Shown: positions 1-8,037 of the stretch, in pieces
Layout of the letters: each line of letters begins with the position of its first letter
How positions within the stretch are numbered: the stretch's first letter is position 1
NCBI GenBank assembly: GCA_017618215.1
Contig: JAFZUQ010000008.1
Coordinates: 62,001 to 126,000 of the forward strand
Length of the DNA: 64,000 bases
Direction: 5' to 3'
From: Elusimicrobiaceae bacterium
GTDB lineage: Bacteria > Elusimicrobiota > Elusimicrobia > Elusimicrobiales > Elusimicrobiaceae
Notes under the pieces: model-generated
What the model saw: only the letters and a program-made list of their open reading frames with translations
Told to the model about the DNA's origin: nothing
Database searches by the model: none
Made by a program: the position numbers and the translations under genes

Positions 1-722
1 CTTACGGCGGTACGCGCACGCAAAGAGGGCCTAACGGCAGTACTTATTATTACAGTTCCGGCGGCAATCCTTTCGGTGGCGGCGCAGGTGGTTTCAACTT
101 TAACGGGACAGGCGGTTTTGACGCATCTGATTTTAGTGACTTTTTCCAAAGCATCTTTGGCGGCGGTTTTGGCGGAGGGAACCCGTTTGGTGGCGGAAGG
201 CGCAAGCAAAGCCGCGCGCAAGATCCTTACGGCTATTATGGGCAAGACCAAACCGAGCAAGCAAATTTAAGTTTAAGTTTGCCTTCTGCTTATCGCGGCG
301 GCCTTGTAAATTTAACTTTACCGAACGGCAATAGCGCACAAGTTAAATTCCCGGCCCGTATTACCGACGGTGCAAAAATAAAATTGAAAGGTCTTGGCTC
401 AAATGGGGGGGACTTGTATGTTAATATTAAACTTGCCGCAGATCCTTTTTATAAAGTAGAAAATAATGATATTTATTATGTGGCAGACATTATGCCCTGG
501 ACGGCCGCACTCGGCGGGCAAGTGAGTGTTCCCTTGCCGGATGCAACGCGTATAACAATTAAAGTTCCTCCGCAAAGCAGGAGTGGCCAAAAACTCAAAT
601 TAAGCGGCAAAGGGTTAGGTAAAAGCGGCAATTTTTACGTGCAACTTATGATAAATAACCCTGCTCATTTAACAAGCAAGCAAAAAGAACTTTTTGAAAA
701 ATTACAAGAAACCGCAATTTAA
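1..722 (+). CDS. DnaJ/CbpA-type cochaperone, 5'-truncated by window edge
   Basis: This is a partial J-domain protein; the reading frame is open from base 3 to the TAA at 720-722. The visible part starts in a Gly/Phe-rich linker (GGNPFGGG, DASDFSDFFQSIFGGGF) and then enters the two beta-rich C-terminal substrate-binding domains, with RGGLVNLTLP, RITDGAKIKLKGLG, DIMPWTAALGG and VPLPDATRITIKVPP. There is no CxxCxGxG zinc finger between linker and C-terminal domains, so it is a type II (CbpA-like) rather than a canonical DnaJ. The J-domain itself would lie left of the window and cannot be seen. Its role is stimulation of DnaK ATPase and client delivery in the cytoplasm. A hairpin terminator follows directly. 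A G7 run lies at 405-411 inside the gene. Confidence 0.9.
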   Translation, partial: YGGTRTQRGPNGSTYYYSSGGNPFGGGAGGFNFNGTGGFDASDFSDFFQSIFGGGFGGGNPFGGGRRKQSRAQDPYGYYGQDQTEQANLSLSLPSAYRGGLVNLTLPNGNSAQVKFPARITDGAKIKLKGLGSNGGDLYVNIKLAADPFYKVENNDIYYVADIMPWTAALGGQVSVPLPDATRITIKVPPQSRSGQKLKLSGKGLGKSGNFYVQLMINNPAHLTSKQKELFEKLQETAI

Positions 723-746
723 TTATTATTTCAAATAATAGAAACT

Positions 747-778
747 AAGCGTATGAGATTATTTTCATACGCTTTTTA
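747..778 (+). terminator. Rho-independent terminator of the J-protein gene
   Basis: A perfect 10-bp stem (AAGCGTATGA at 747-756 with TCATACGCTT at 765-774) with an 8-nt loop runs into a short T tract. It lies 24 bases after the stop codon and insulates the pilin-like gene. Confidence 0.85.
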
Positions 779-819
779 TATTGACAAAAAACAAATATAC
801 ATGATTCCAAACAAAGCTC

Positions 820-851
820 TTGACTTGCGTTTTTTTTTTTTTTTATATAAT
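820..851 (+). promoter_or_regulatory. Pilin gene promoter with T15 spacer
   Basis: A consensus -10 (TATAAT, 846-851) lies about 50 bases upstream of the pilin start. Upstream are TTGACT (820-825, 20-bp spacer) and an overlapping weaker TTGCGT (825-830, 15-bp spacer). Most of the spacer is a run of 15 T (830-844). Neither spacing is the optimal 17, and slippage of the run would tune either pair. That the run acts as a switch is inference. Confidence 0.6.
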
Positions 852-900
852 TTGCCTATACAAAATTAAAAACACTGTATAAGTGAATATCGGAGAAATT

Positions 901-1464
901 ATGAAAAATAAATTAGGTTTTACTTTAATAGAAGTATTAGTGGTTGTCTTAATTATCGGCATACTTGCCGCTATTGCCCTGCCGCAATATAGAACGGCAG
1001 TAATGAAAGCAAAAGTTACAAGCATATTACCGTTAATGCGTCGCTGGAAAGATGCTTTACAGGAATATAGATTGCAACACGATAATTATGATGACCTAGC
1101 TAATAATATGGAAACGGGAGCGGCTGATTTAAGTGTTAATTGGCCCGGTGATTGGAATTGTGATGAAGATGGTGTCCCTTGCGGGGATTGCACGGCGTGT
1201 TGGAAACATCCGTGGTATTGCACTGGAGTTTCGGACTCAGATGGTGTTACTTATTGCCAGTACAGAATAGATGATGACAGTGAGTTTGATATAATCATGT
1301 TTCCATTGGATACCTTAAATTATGAAGAATTTAATGGTATGACAACTTGTGAAGCATACGGAGCAAAAGCCGAGAAGGTTTGTAAATCACTCGGCGGTCA
1401 ACTGTTAGAAGCTCATCCTGGCACCATGTGTGGCTCTGATTGTTCAGTTTACCTATTAAACTAA
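901..1464 (+). CDS. Type IV pilin-like protein (prepilin)
   Basis: This 187-residue protein begins MKNKLG followed by FTLIEVLVVVLIIGILAA, a textbook class III/IV prepilin leader: Gly at -1, Phe at +1, Glu at +5, then a 20-residue hydrophobic helix ending in ALPQY. The globular part is Cys-rich (about 11 Cys, including VPCGDCTACW and TMCGSDC), which suggests a disulfide-rich exported fold. I chose the ATG at 901 over the upstream GTG at 883 because GGAGAA at 892-897 is a good ribosome binding site and the leader then has normal length. It should be processed by PilD and used as a pilin or pseudopilin; no assembly genes lie nearby. Many orphan pilin-like genes of this style are known in Elusimicrobium. 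Its exact role is unknown. Confidence 0.88.
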   Translation: MKNKLGFTLIEVLVVVLIIGILAAIALPQYRTAVMKAKVTSILPLMRRWKDALQEYRLQHDNYDDLANNMETGAADLSVNWPGDWNCDEDGVPCGDCTACWKHPWYCTGVSDSDGVTYCQYRIDDDSEFDIIMFPLDTLNYEEFNGMTTCEAYGAKAEKVCKSLGGQLLEAHPGTMCGSDCSVYLLN

Positions 1465-1484
1465 ATTAAAAAACATTGAATATT

Positions 1485-1516
1485 TTTACTCCGCAAAAAA
1501 ATGCGGGGTAAATTTT
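1485..1516. terminator. Bidirectional terminator between pilin and tgt
   Basis: An 11-bp stem (1485-1495 with 1502-1512, one G-T pair) lies between the convergent pilin-like gene and tgt, with T tracts on the exit side in both directions. Confidence 0.75.
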
Positions 1517-1523
1517 CTAAAAT

Positions 1524-2681
1524 TTATTTGTAGGCTTTATCAACTTCTTCTTTAAACTTGGCGAAATTGCCTTGTTCGATTGCAGTGCGCACATCTTCCA
1601 TTAAGCGTGTTAAAAAGCGGATATTGTGTATAGAAAGCAGACGGTGGCTTGTAAGTTCCCCGCACCTGAACAGATGTGATAAATAGGCGCGGGAATAATG
1701 TTTACAGGTAAAGCAGTCACAACCGTCTTCAAGCGGTTTTGTATCATTACGGTAAGCAAGATTTTTTATGTTTAATTTGCCGTTACGCGTCATAACTTGG
1801 CCGTTACGGGCAACACGTGTGGGCCAAACGCAGTCAAACATATCAACACCGTGCGCGATACAATCAAGTATCTCTTGCGGTGTACCAAGCCCCATCAAAT
1901 ATCTGGGTTTTTCAGGTGGTAAATATGGTGTTGTGTGGGTTAAAGCAAAATTCATTTCTTCCCTTGTTTCACCAACAGAAAGACCGCCTATGCAAAAACC
2001 ATGCAAAGGTAATTTAGCCATAGTCTCTGAAGCATCTTTCCTTAGATCGTCATAAATTGCACCTTGAATGATGCCGAAAATCAGAGAGTGCGGAACGGTA
2101 AAAGAACCGTCTTCATTTTTTACAATTTGTTGCGGAACAATACTGTGATATTTTTTTACGGCGCGTTCCGCCCACCTTTTTGTAAGTTCAAGTGCTTTTT
2201 TTGCGTCTGCTTTTTTTGATTGAGCCGGTATTAACATATCAAGGCAAGTCCATATATCAGAGCCGATTTTCTGCTCTGCTTCAATAACGCTTTCGGGGGT
2301 AAAGAAATGTTTACTGCCGTCATGATGGCTTTTAAACCAAACGCCTTCTTCGGTGATCTTTCTAAATTGTGATAAACTGTAAACCTGAAAGCCGCCGGAA
2401 TCAGTTAAAATACTCCTGTCCCAATTCATGAATTTATGAAGGCCGCCCATGTTTTCCAAAAAATCAGACGTCGGGCGTAAAAATAAATGGTAAGTATTTG
2501 AAAGCAAACACTCTGTACCCACGTTTCTCAAATCTTCGTCGGTTAAAGCTTTAACTGAGCCTTGCGTTGCAACAGGCATAAAAACAGGTGTATTGATTAC
2601 ACCGTGTTTTGTGTAAAGTTTACCGCGGCGTGCTTTACCGTCGGTAGCAAGTATTTGGAAAGGTGAAATAATTTTTGTCAT
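1524..2681 (-). CDS. tgt: Queuine tRNA-guanine transglycosylase
   Basis: Tgt exchanges guanine 34 for preQ1 in tRNAs with GUN anticodons, in queuosine synthesis. The 385-residue length fits the bacterial enzyme. Visible signatures are LTDSGGFQVYSL (substrate-binding loop with catalytic Asp), GFCIGGLSVGE, MFDCVWPTRVARNG with the catalytic nucleophile Asp, and the C-terminal zinc site CDCFTCKHYSRAYLSHL followed by His. The start ATG overlaps the queA stop by 4 bases (ATGA), so the two are translationally coupled. It is the last gene of the ruvA-ruvB-spoIID-queA-tgt unit. No preQ1 synthesis genes occur in this window. Confidence 0.97.
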   Translation of the reverse strand: MTKIISPFQILATDGKARRGKLYTKHGVINTPVFMPVATQGSVKALTDEDLRNVGTECLLSNTYHLFLRPTSDFLENMGGLHKFMNWDRSILTDSGGFQVYSLSQFRKITEEGVWFKSHHDGSKHFFTPESVIEAEQKIGSDIWTCLDMLIPAQSKKADAKKALELTKRWAERAVKKYHSIVPQQIVKNEDGSFTVPHSLIFGIIQGAIYDDLRKDASETMAKLPLHGFCIGGLSVGETREEMNFALTHTTPYLPPEKPRYLMGLGTPQEILDCIAHGVDMFDCVWPTRVARNGQVMTRNGKLNIKNLAYRNDTKPLEDGCDCFTCKHYSRAYLSHLFRCGELTSHRLLSIHNIRFLTRLMEDVRTAIEQGNFAKFKEEVDKAYK

Positions 2682-3715
2682 AAAATTGCCATTGAATCTC
2701 CGAAAGAATAAAATCTGTACTTTTGTTCAACCGCTTGTGTGTAGGCGCGGTAAATAAAATCTTCCCCGGCAAGAGCGCAAACCATACATAAAGGTGTGGA
2801 ATCGGGGAAATGGAAATTTGTTATAAGTGCGTCGATAACTTTAAATTTATAGTCGCCGTAAATAAAAAGGTTTGCCCATTTTTTACCGCTAGTAACACCA
2901 CCTCGGCCGTCTGCGAAACTTTCAAGTGTGCGCGTGCTTGTTGTACCGACAGTTATAACGCGCCCCGTTTTATTTTGTTTTGTTTCGTTTATTATTTGCG
3001 CTGTTTCCGGCGGCAGTTCGGCAAGTTCAGCAAGCATGGTATGGTCCTTAGGCTCGCCGCGCAAAGGTTTAAAAGTACCCCAACCTACATGCAAAGTTAC
3101 ATAAGCAATTTTGACACCTTTTTGTTTTAAAGCGTCAAAAACACGCGGTGTAAAGTGGAAGCCTGCCGTAGGTGCGGCAATAGAGCCTTCATTTTTTGCA
3201 TAAACGGTTTGATATTTTTCTTTATCCGTTTCTAAACTTTTGCTAAGGCCGGCATGTTTGCGAGCCGCTTCAATATAAGGCGGTAGCGGCATTTTGCCGT
3301 ATTTATGCGTAAAAGGCAAAATATCTGCTTGGTTAAATTCTAAAATGACTTCGCCGTTTTCCTGTTTTGCCAAAACACGCGCTTCAAGGCCTTCTTCAAA
3401 AATTATGCGCATATTTTGTTTATATTCACGAAGTAAAACCGCCCAACAATTATTTTCCGTAGGGCGCACAAGCAAAACTTCCACCATGCCGCCAGTTTCT
3501 TTTTTACCGTAAATTTTTGCCGGGAAAACTTTTGTATTATTTAAAATTAGCAAATCGCCCGGGTTTAAAAATTCGGGCAAATTATAAAAATGTTTATGCG
3601 TTATTGTTTGCTTTGCGCGGTTTAAAACCATTAAACGGCTTGTATCCCGCGGATCAGCGGGGTTTTTAGCAATTAAATCATCAACATTAAATTTTTTAAA
3701 TCTTTCAAAAGCCAT
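2678..3715 (-). CDS. queA: S-adenosylmethionine:tRNA ribosyltransferase-isomerase
   Basis: QueA transfers and isomerises the ribosyl group of SAM onto preQ1-modified tRNA to form epoxyqueuosine, the step after Tgt. The 345 residues carry family motifs: LILNNTKVFPAKIYG near the N-terminus, AAPTAGFHFT and LHVGWGTFKPL in the middle, and VGTTSTRTLES with LITNFHFPDSTPL towards the C-terminus. It lies 1 base after the SpoIID-like gene and overlaps tgt by 4 bases. The queA-tgt pairing next to ruvAB is a common bacterial arrangement and supports the call. Confidence 0.97.
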   Translation of the reverse strand: MAFERFKKFNVDDLIAKNPADPRDTSRLMVLNRAKQTITHKHFYNLPEFLNPGDLLILNNTKVFPAKIYGKKETGGMVEVLLVRPTENNCWAVLLREYKQNMRIIFEEGLEARVLAKQENGEVILEFNQADILPFTHKYGKMPLPPYIEAARKHAGLSKSLETDKEKYQTVYAKNEGSIAAPTAGFHFTPRVFDALKQKGVKIAYVTLHVGWGTFKPLRGEPKDHTMLAELAELPPETAQIINETKQNKTGRVITVGTTSTRTLESFADGRGGVTSGKKWANLFIYGDYKFKVIDALITNFHFPDSTPLCMVCALAGEDFIYRAYTQAVEQKYRFYSFGDSMAIL

Positions 3716-3716
3716 A

Positions 3717-4811
3717 TTAAATTTTTTGAATCTCTGCGCCGGGGTAATAGCGTTTTAAAATGTCTGTATATTTTTTACCGTCAAGCGCCATACCTTTTGC
3801 GCCTTCCTGGCACATACCGGCACCGTGCCCATACCCGCGGCCTTCAAGTTTAAGCCCGTCAATTTTAGTTAAGAAACAACTTTTCATTACGGTAGAACCG
3901 ACACCGATGCGGAAATCATTACAAGACATTTCTTTTTTAGTTTTATTTGTAATAACCGTCAAAGTTTTAGCGCGGCCGGACGAAGTTTTTTTTGCAATTT
4001 TAATTTTCTTAAAAGTGCCTTTAATATTATTTTTTTCCAAAAATTTTTGAACTGTATCTTTATTTAAAGTTGCTTTCCAAGTATAAGTTTTTGCGTGTTT
4101 ACAATATCCGCAAGTATTGCCCGAAAGCGGTTTAATAGTTTCTTTAAGCCATGGTACAGGGTCGGTATGACCGCCGCAATTTGCATGATAATAAGTATAA
4201 AATTTATTGCCTTTATAAGTTAACACTTGTCCTTTTGTGTCTTTTACAGCCTCTTTAACGCTATCGTAAACTGTAAAACTGCCTTTATACATTTGGCTGC
4301 GGATATCACTATATAAATCAAAATCGCCAAGCTTTTTATCTTCAATACTTTTAAGCGTATAAGTACGCGCGGCAACGGCTTGCGCTTTAAGGGCCTCAAC
4401 AGGCCAAGTATAACTCATTTCATAAGGCAAAACGCCGAGCAAATAATTTTCAAAATCTAAAATTTCAATAATATTTACGCCGTTTTTTGTGGGTAAAATC
4501 TGCAAGGCACCGTTATATTTATTTTTGTTAAGTTCAAAATTTGCATCGCTTTCCGCTAAAGTTAAAATAAAACCTTTATTTGACTGTAAGTTTCCACAAG
4601 TTATTTGGCCTTTTGTATTATTGATTATAAAAGTTCCGCCCTTTTTAACTTTATAAAGTTTATTTGTTTCAAGATTTTTAACTTTAAACGGTGCGCTTGC
4701 GGTTAAGCTTACATTATTTTTATCTTCACTGATTAAAACTTTTACGTCACGCGCAAAAATATTTGCGGCAAGTAAAGTAAGACCAAGCAGCAAACAAAAC
4801 TTCTTAAACAT
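3717..4811 (-). CDS. SpoIID/LytB-domain exported protein
   Basis: This 364-residue protein has a cleavable signal peptide ([20 protein letters not shown]) and a SpoIID domain, which in characterised members is a peptidoglycan lytic transglycosylase or an amidase enhancer. Family landmarks are LPYEMSYTWPVEALKAQAVA with AARTYTL, YSDIRSQMYKG, YYHANCGGHT, and C-terminal GYGHGAGMCQEGAKGMA with YYPGAEI. It acts in the periplasm, probably in wall remodelling; the organism shows no other sporulation genes here. Its start codon shares one base with the ruvB stop (TAATG) and queA follows after 1 base, so it is co-transcribed with recombination and tRNA modification genes. A transglycosylase role is inferred. 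Confidence 0.9.
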   Translation of the reverse strand: MFKKFCLLLGLTLLAANIFARDVKVLISEDKNNVSLTASAPFKVKNLETNKLYKVKKGGTFIINNTKGQITCGNLQSNKGFILTLAESDANFELNKNKYNGALQILPTKNGVNIIEILDFENYLLGVLPYEMSYTWPVEALKAQAVAARTYTLKSIEDKKLGDFDLYSDIRSQMYKGSFTVYDSVKEAVKDTKGQVLTYKGNKFYTYYHANCGGHTDPVPWLKETIKPLSGNTCGYCKHAKTYTWKATLNKDTVQKFLEKNNIKGTFKKIKIAKKTSSGRAKTLTVITNKTKKEMSCNDFRIGVGSTVMKSCFLTKIDGLKLEGRGYGHGAGMCQEGAKGMALDGKKYTDILKRYYPGAEIQKI

Positions 4812-5836
4812 TAAAATAAACCGCCTTCGGGGGTCATTTTACGGCCCAGGTGTTTGTAGGCTTTTGCGGTTGCCACGCGGCCACGCGGTGTGCGTGTTAT
4901 AAAACCGGCTTTAATGAGGTACGGTTCAATGACATCACTTAAACTGTCTGCCTCTTGTGATACGGCAATAGCCAAGTTTTCCATGCCCACAGGCCCGCCG
5001 GAAAATTTATCAATAAGTGCTTCCAAGATTTTTTTATCAACGCTGTCTAACCCTTCACTATCAATATCAAGTGCTTCCATAGCAAGAACGGCAATTTCTG
5101 CAGTAATCACACCATTACCGCGCACTTGCGCAAAATCGCGTGCGCGCCTTAAAAGGCGGTTTGCAATACGAGGTGTTCCGCGTGAGCGTTTTGCAATTTC
5201 CACAAGGCCTTCATTATCTGCTTTAATGTTTAGTAGCCCAGCGGAGCGTTTTAAAATTGCGGCAAGTTCTTTTACTTCATAAAAACCTAGATTAAAGACT
5301 ATACCAAAGCGATCGCGGAGTGGCCCAGTAAGTAAGCCGGAGCGCGTTGTTGCGCCAACCAAAGTAAAGCGCGGAACGGCAAGTTTTAAAGTTGTTGAGC
5401 CTGCCCCCTTGCCTGTGTTTATAAAGAAAGTAAAATCTTCCATAGCAGGGTAAAGAGCTTCTTCCACTGCCGGGTTGAGGCGGTGAATTTCGTCGATAAA
5501 CAAAATATCGCCCTCATTTAATTCTGTGGTAAGCATTGCAGCCAAATCACCGGGGCGCGCCAAAACAGGGCCGGAGGTTACTTTAATATTTACGCCCATT
5601 TCCCGTGCTAGAATATTTGATAAAGTTGTTTTACCAAGACCGGGTGGGGAATAAAATAAGCAATGGTCCAAAGGCTCCTTTCTTGCTTTTGCGGCTTCAA
5701 TAAAAACGCGCAAGTTTTCTTTAAGGCTGTCTTGCCCAACGAATTCTGATAAAGTCGGCGGCCTAAGAGCTGCTTCTATTGAAGAAGTCGGCATTTCATC
5801 TTGATTTCTTGAAAGGTTTAAATATTCATTGCTCAT
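4811..5836 (-). CDS. ruvB: Holliday junction branch migration helicase RuvB
   Basis: RuvB is the hexameric AAA+ motor that drives branch migration with RuvA. The 341 residues include Walker [10 protein letters not shown] near residue 65, Walker [11 protein letters not shown], sensor [12 protein letters not shown], the arginine finger region GPLRDRFG, and a winged-helix C-terminus ending [12 protein letters not shown]. The residue before the Walker A prolines is Ser rather than the usual Gly, a mild variation. ruvB overlaps ruvA by 4 bases. No ruvC is seen nearby. Confidence 0.98.
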   Translation of the reverse strand: MSNEYLNLSRNQDEMPTSSIEAALRPPTLSEFVGQDSLKENLRVFIEAAKARKEPLDHCLFYSPPGLGKTTLSNILAREMGVNIKVTSGPVLARPGDLAAMLTTELNEGDILFIDEIHRLNPAVEEALYPAMEDFTFFINTGKGAGSTTLKLAVPRFTLVGATTRSGLLTGPLRDRFGIVFNLGFYEVKELAAILKRSAGLLNIKADNEGLVEIAKRSRGTPRIANRLLRRARDFAQVRGNGVITAEIAVLAMEALDIDSEGLDSVDKKILEALIDKFSGGPVGMENLAIAVSQEADSLSDVIEPYLIKAGFITRTPRGRVATAKAYKHLGRKMTPEGGLF

Positions 5837-6438
5837 TTTCTTAAAATCCTTAAAGCGGCTTTAATATTTTCCTCTAAATTAGGGGAAATTTTTTGCTCGC
5901 TGTTTAAACGCTCAAGCGCCTTGCGTGCTTCTGTTGAGGAAAACCCTAAAGCCGTTAAAGCTGCTAGAACTTCCGTCATAAAAGGCACTTCCGCCATCTT
6001 TATTTTTGCTTCACCTTGGACTACAACACCGTCAATTTTGCCGCTTAAACTGTCAATAAGTTTTTGTGCGGTTTTTGCGGTAAAACCGAAAATTGCCGTC
6101 AAAATTTTAGGGTCTTTAGTTGAAATCGCTTTATGGAAATCAGGCAAACTTCTAAGCGCTTTTGATAAAAATTCCATTGCTTTTTTAGGGCCTGTTCCCG
6201 GAATATTTTCTTTAAAAAGTAAAAATAATTGTTTTTCTTCTTTACTCAAAAAACCGTAAAGCGAAGTACCATCATAAGGGGATAAAGATTCCGTTACATA
6301 AACAGTAACTTCCTGCCCCTTTTCAAGGCTTGCGATACTTTGCGGTGCAAGATTTACTTCATAGCCGACGCCGGCGCAAAGGATAATTGCGCTTTGGTCT
6401 TGCAAATCAAACACTTCGCCTTTAAGTAGACTAATCAT
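5833..6438 (-). CDS. ruvA: Holliday junction DNA-binding protein RuvA
   Basis: RuvA binds four-way junctions as a tetramer and loads RuvB. The 201-residue protein has the N-terminal OB fold ([22 protein letters not shown]), a helix-hairpin-helix region ([16 protein letters not shown]), and the C-terminal RuvB-binding domain ([15 protein letters not shown]). It lies 14 bases after ugd on the same strand. It has no Shine-Dalgarno; instead TAAAAT sits 6 bases before the ATG, so it may be leaderless from its own promoter. Confidence 0.96.
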   Translation of the reverse strand: MISLLKGEVFDLQDQSAIILCAGVGYEVNLAPQSIASLEKGQEVTVYVTESLSPYDGTSLYGFLSKEEKQLFLLFKENIPGTGPKKAMEFLSKALRSLPDFHKAISTKDPKILTAIFGFTAKTAQKLIDSLSGKIDGVVVQGEAKIKMAEVPFMTEVLAALTALGFSSTEARKALERLNSEQKISPNLEENIKAALRILRK

Positions 6439-6444
6439 AAATAT

Positions 6445-6450
6445 ATTTTA
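6445..6450 (-). promoter_or_regulatory. Possible -10 box of a leaderless ruvA transcript
   Basis: On the minus strand TAAAAT is followed by six bases and then the ruvA ATG, with no ribosome binding site between. The spacing would put the first transcribed base at the start codon. No convincing -35 is visible. The same geometry occurs with better boxes at 25962, 42469 and 52967. Confidence 0.35.
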
Positions 6451-6452
6451 CT

Positions 6453-7766
6453 TTATTTAACTGTTTTTCTGCCTAAACTGTGATAAATAATACCTTTCAT
6501 GCTTTCCAAAGTATACAAGTTGCGTAAATCTACCACGATAGGTGTCTTTAAATTATCTTTAAAATCTTTAATGGTCAATTTTTTAAATTCATTCCACTCG
6601 GTAATAATTATTGCGCCGTCGGCATTTTGCAAAGCCTCTTTTGTGCTATCACAAAAAGTGGCATAAGGAAAAAATTCCGGCCCGTGTTTTTTGCCTTGCG
6701 GATCATAAATTTTAAGGTTTGCACCGGCTAAATTAAGTTCTGATAAAATACCTATGCTCGGTGAATCACGCATATCATCGGTTTCCGCTTTGAAAGTTAT
6801 ACCCAAAATCGCAAGCGTTTTGCCGCGCAAATTACCGTCAAAAGCACCGCTGATTTTGCCAACCATTTTATAGCGGCGCGCATTGTTTTGGGCGATAGTT
6901 GTTTCAATAAGTTTTAAAGGGCTGTCCACCTTTTTTGCCATACGCTCAAGTGCCATGGTGTCTTTAGGGAAACAGGAGCCGCCGTAACCCGGCCCCGGGT
7001 TCAAAAATTTGTAACCGATACGGCTGTCTAGCCCAATACCTTTTGCAACGTCACTGATATTTGAGCCGGCCTTTTCGCACATGTCGGAAAGTTCGTTAAT
7101 AAACATAATTTTCATCGCCAAAAAGGAATTTGACGCATACTTTATCATATTCGCGGTTGTGGTATCGGTTTTAAGCAAATGGAAACCTTTATCCGTTAAA
7201 GGTTTATACAAATCAAGCATAATGTTTAAGGACTTTTCATCATTTGCACCGACGACAATTCTTTCCGGGTTCAAAAAGTCCGCCACCGCAAAACCTTCTT
7301 TCAAAAATTCCGGGTTTGTTACCACGGCAAAATTTGCTGTTGGGTTATTTTTCTTGATTATGCTTGTAACACTTTCGGCTGTACCTATTGGGACAGTAGA
7401 TTTTAAAACGATAACTTTATAATCTTGTTTAATGTTTTCCGCAATTTCTTTGGCAACGGCAAAAACGAAGGATAAATCAGGATCCCCGGTCTTTTTATCT
7501 GCAGGTGTTCCGACGGTGATAAATATAACATTACTTTCTTCCACACCGCGCGCCATGCTGGTAGTAAAACTTAAATTGCCGTTTTTTACCCCTTCGGCAA
7601 CAATTTCTTTTAAATCTTTTTCATAAATAGGCATTATGCCTTTATCTAAATTTTCGATACGGGTTTTATTGTTATCTACACAAATAACTTTATGCCCAAG
7701 ATGTGCAAAACAGGCACCGCTGACCAGACCGACATAACCAGTACCAACCATACAAATCTTTTCCAT
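6453..7766 (-). CDS. ugd: UDP-glucose 6-dehydrogenase
   Basis: Ugd oxidises UDP-glucose to UDP-glucuronate with two NAD+. The 437 residues show the N-terminal Rossmann motif GTGYVGLVSGACFAHLGH, the conserved VGTPADKKTGDPDLS segment, NPEFLKEGFAVADFLNPERI, the catalytic Cys in GPGYGGSCFPKDT, and the C-terminal UDP-binding domain (ILGITFKAETDDMRDSPS). It is transcribed away from the arn operon across a 271-bp region that contains repeat copy A. UDP-glucuronate is the entry substrate of the L-Ara4N pathway, so the divergent pair is functionally one module. It could also serve other uronate-containing polysaccharides. Confidence 0.96.
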   Translation of the reverse strand: MEKICMVGTGYVGLVSGACFAHLGHKVICVDNNKTRIENLDKGIMPIYEKDLKEIVAEGVKNGNLSFTTSMARGVEESNVIFITVGTPADKKTGDPDLSFVFAVAKEIAENIKQDYKVIVLKSTVPIGTAESVTSIIKKNNPTANFAVVTNPEFLKEGFAVADFLNPERIVVGANDEKSLNIMLDLYKPLTDKGFHLLKTDTTTANMIKYASNSFLAMKIMFINELSDMCEKAGSNISDVAKGIGLDSRIGYKFLNPGPGYGGSCFPKDTMALERMAKKVDSPLKLIETTIAQNNARRYKMVGKISGAFDGNLRGKTLAILGITFKAETDDMRDSPSIGILSELNLAGANLKIYDPQGKKHGPEFFPYATFCDSTKEALQNADGAIIITEWNEFKKLTIKDFKDNLKTPIVVDLRNLYTLESMKGIIYHSLGRKTVK

Positions 7767-7820
7767 ATATTATCCTTACCCTTTATGACGAAAACTATTC
7801 TCGCACGCGCTCAACGCTTT

Positions 7821-7936
7821 GCATATTTAAGTGCTTTTTAATTTTTCATCTCCTAGAGTACCGAGATGTCGCTTCGCTCCACGTTCTTCCTTGTACTCGT
7901 CGTCAAAGAAAAAATTAAAAATCATCTTAAATCTGC
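7821..7936 (-). repeat. Hairpin repeat element, copy A
   Basis: The intergenic element has inverted arms (7821-7847 with 7908-7936, about 24 of 27 positions pairing) around a 65-bp core (7841-7905). On the minus strand the core matches copy B (32673-32735) at about 57 of 65 positions, with two single-base gaps. The core holds GAGTAC and GTACTC as an internal inverted repeat and AGCGAAGCG between them. The gaps break any shared reading frame, so nucleotide structure rather than protein is conserved. It lies in the divergent promoter region of ugd and arnB. Confidence 0.8.
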
Positions 7937-8004
7937 TGCGCGGCGCTATAAACGATTTTATTCGCTTTATTACTAAACTCCTAACAATTATATTGTACCA
8001 AATT

Positions 8005-8013
8005 TGATATAAT
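8005..8013 (+). promoter_or_regulatory. Extended -10 promoter of the arn operon
   Basis: TGATATAAT (TG at 8005-8006, -10 at 8008-8013) lies 24 bases before the arnB ATG. No good -35 is visible, as expected for an extended -10 promoter. Confidence 0.6.
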
Positions 8014-8037
8014 ATATTATACATTAAAGAGGTGTTC

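Noticed and set aside
405..411. G7 run in the J-protein gene as a possible phase-variable site
   Set aside because: The run is only seven long, in a cytoplasmic chaperone gene, and the frame is intact; a switch is unlikely.
3660..3720. preQ1 riboswitch before queA
   Set aside because: queA begins 1 base after the preceding gene, leaving no leader.
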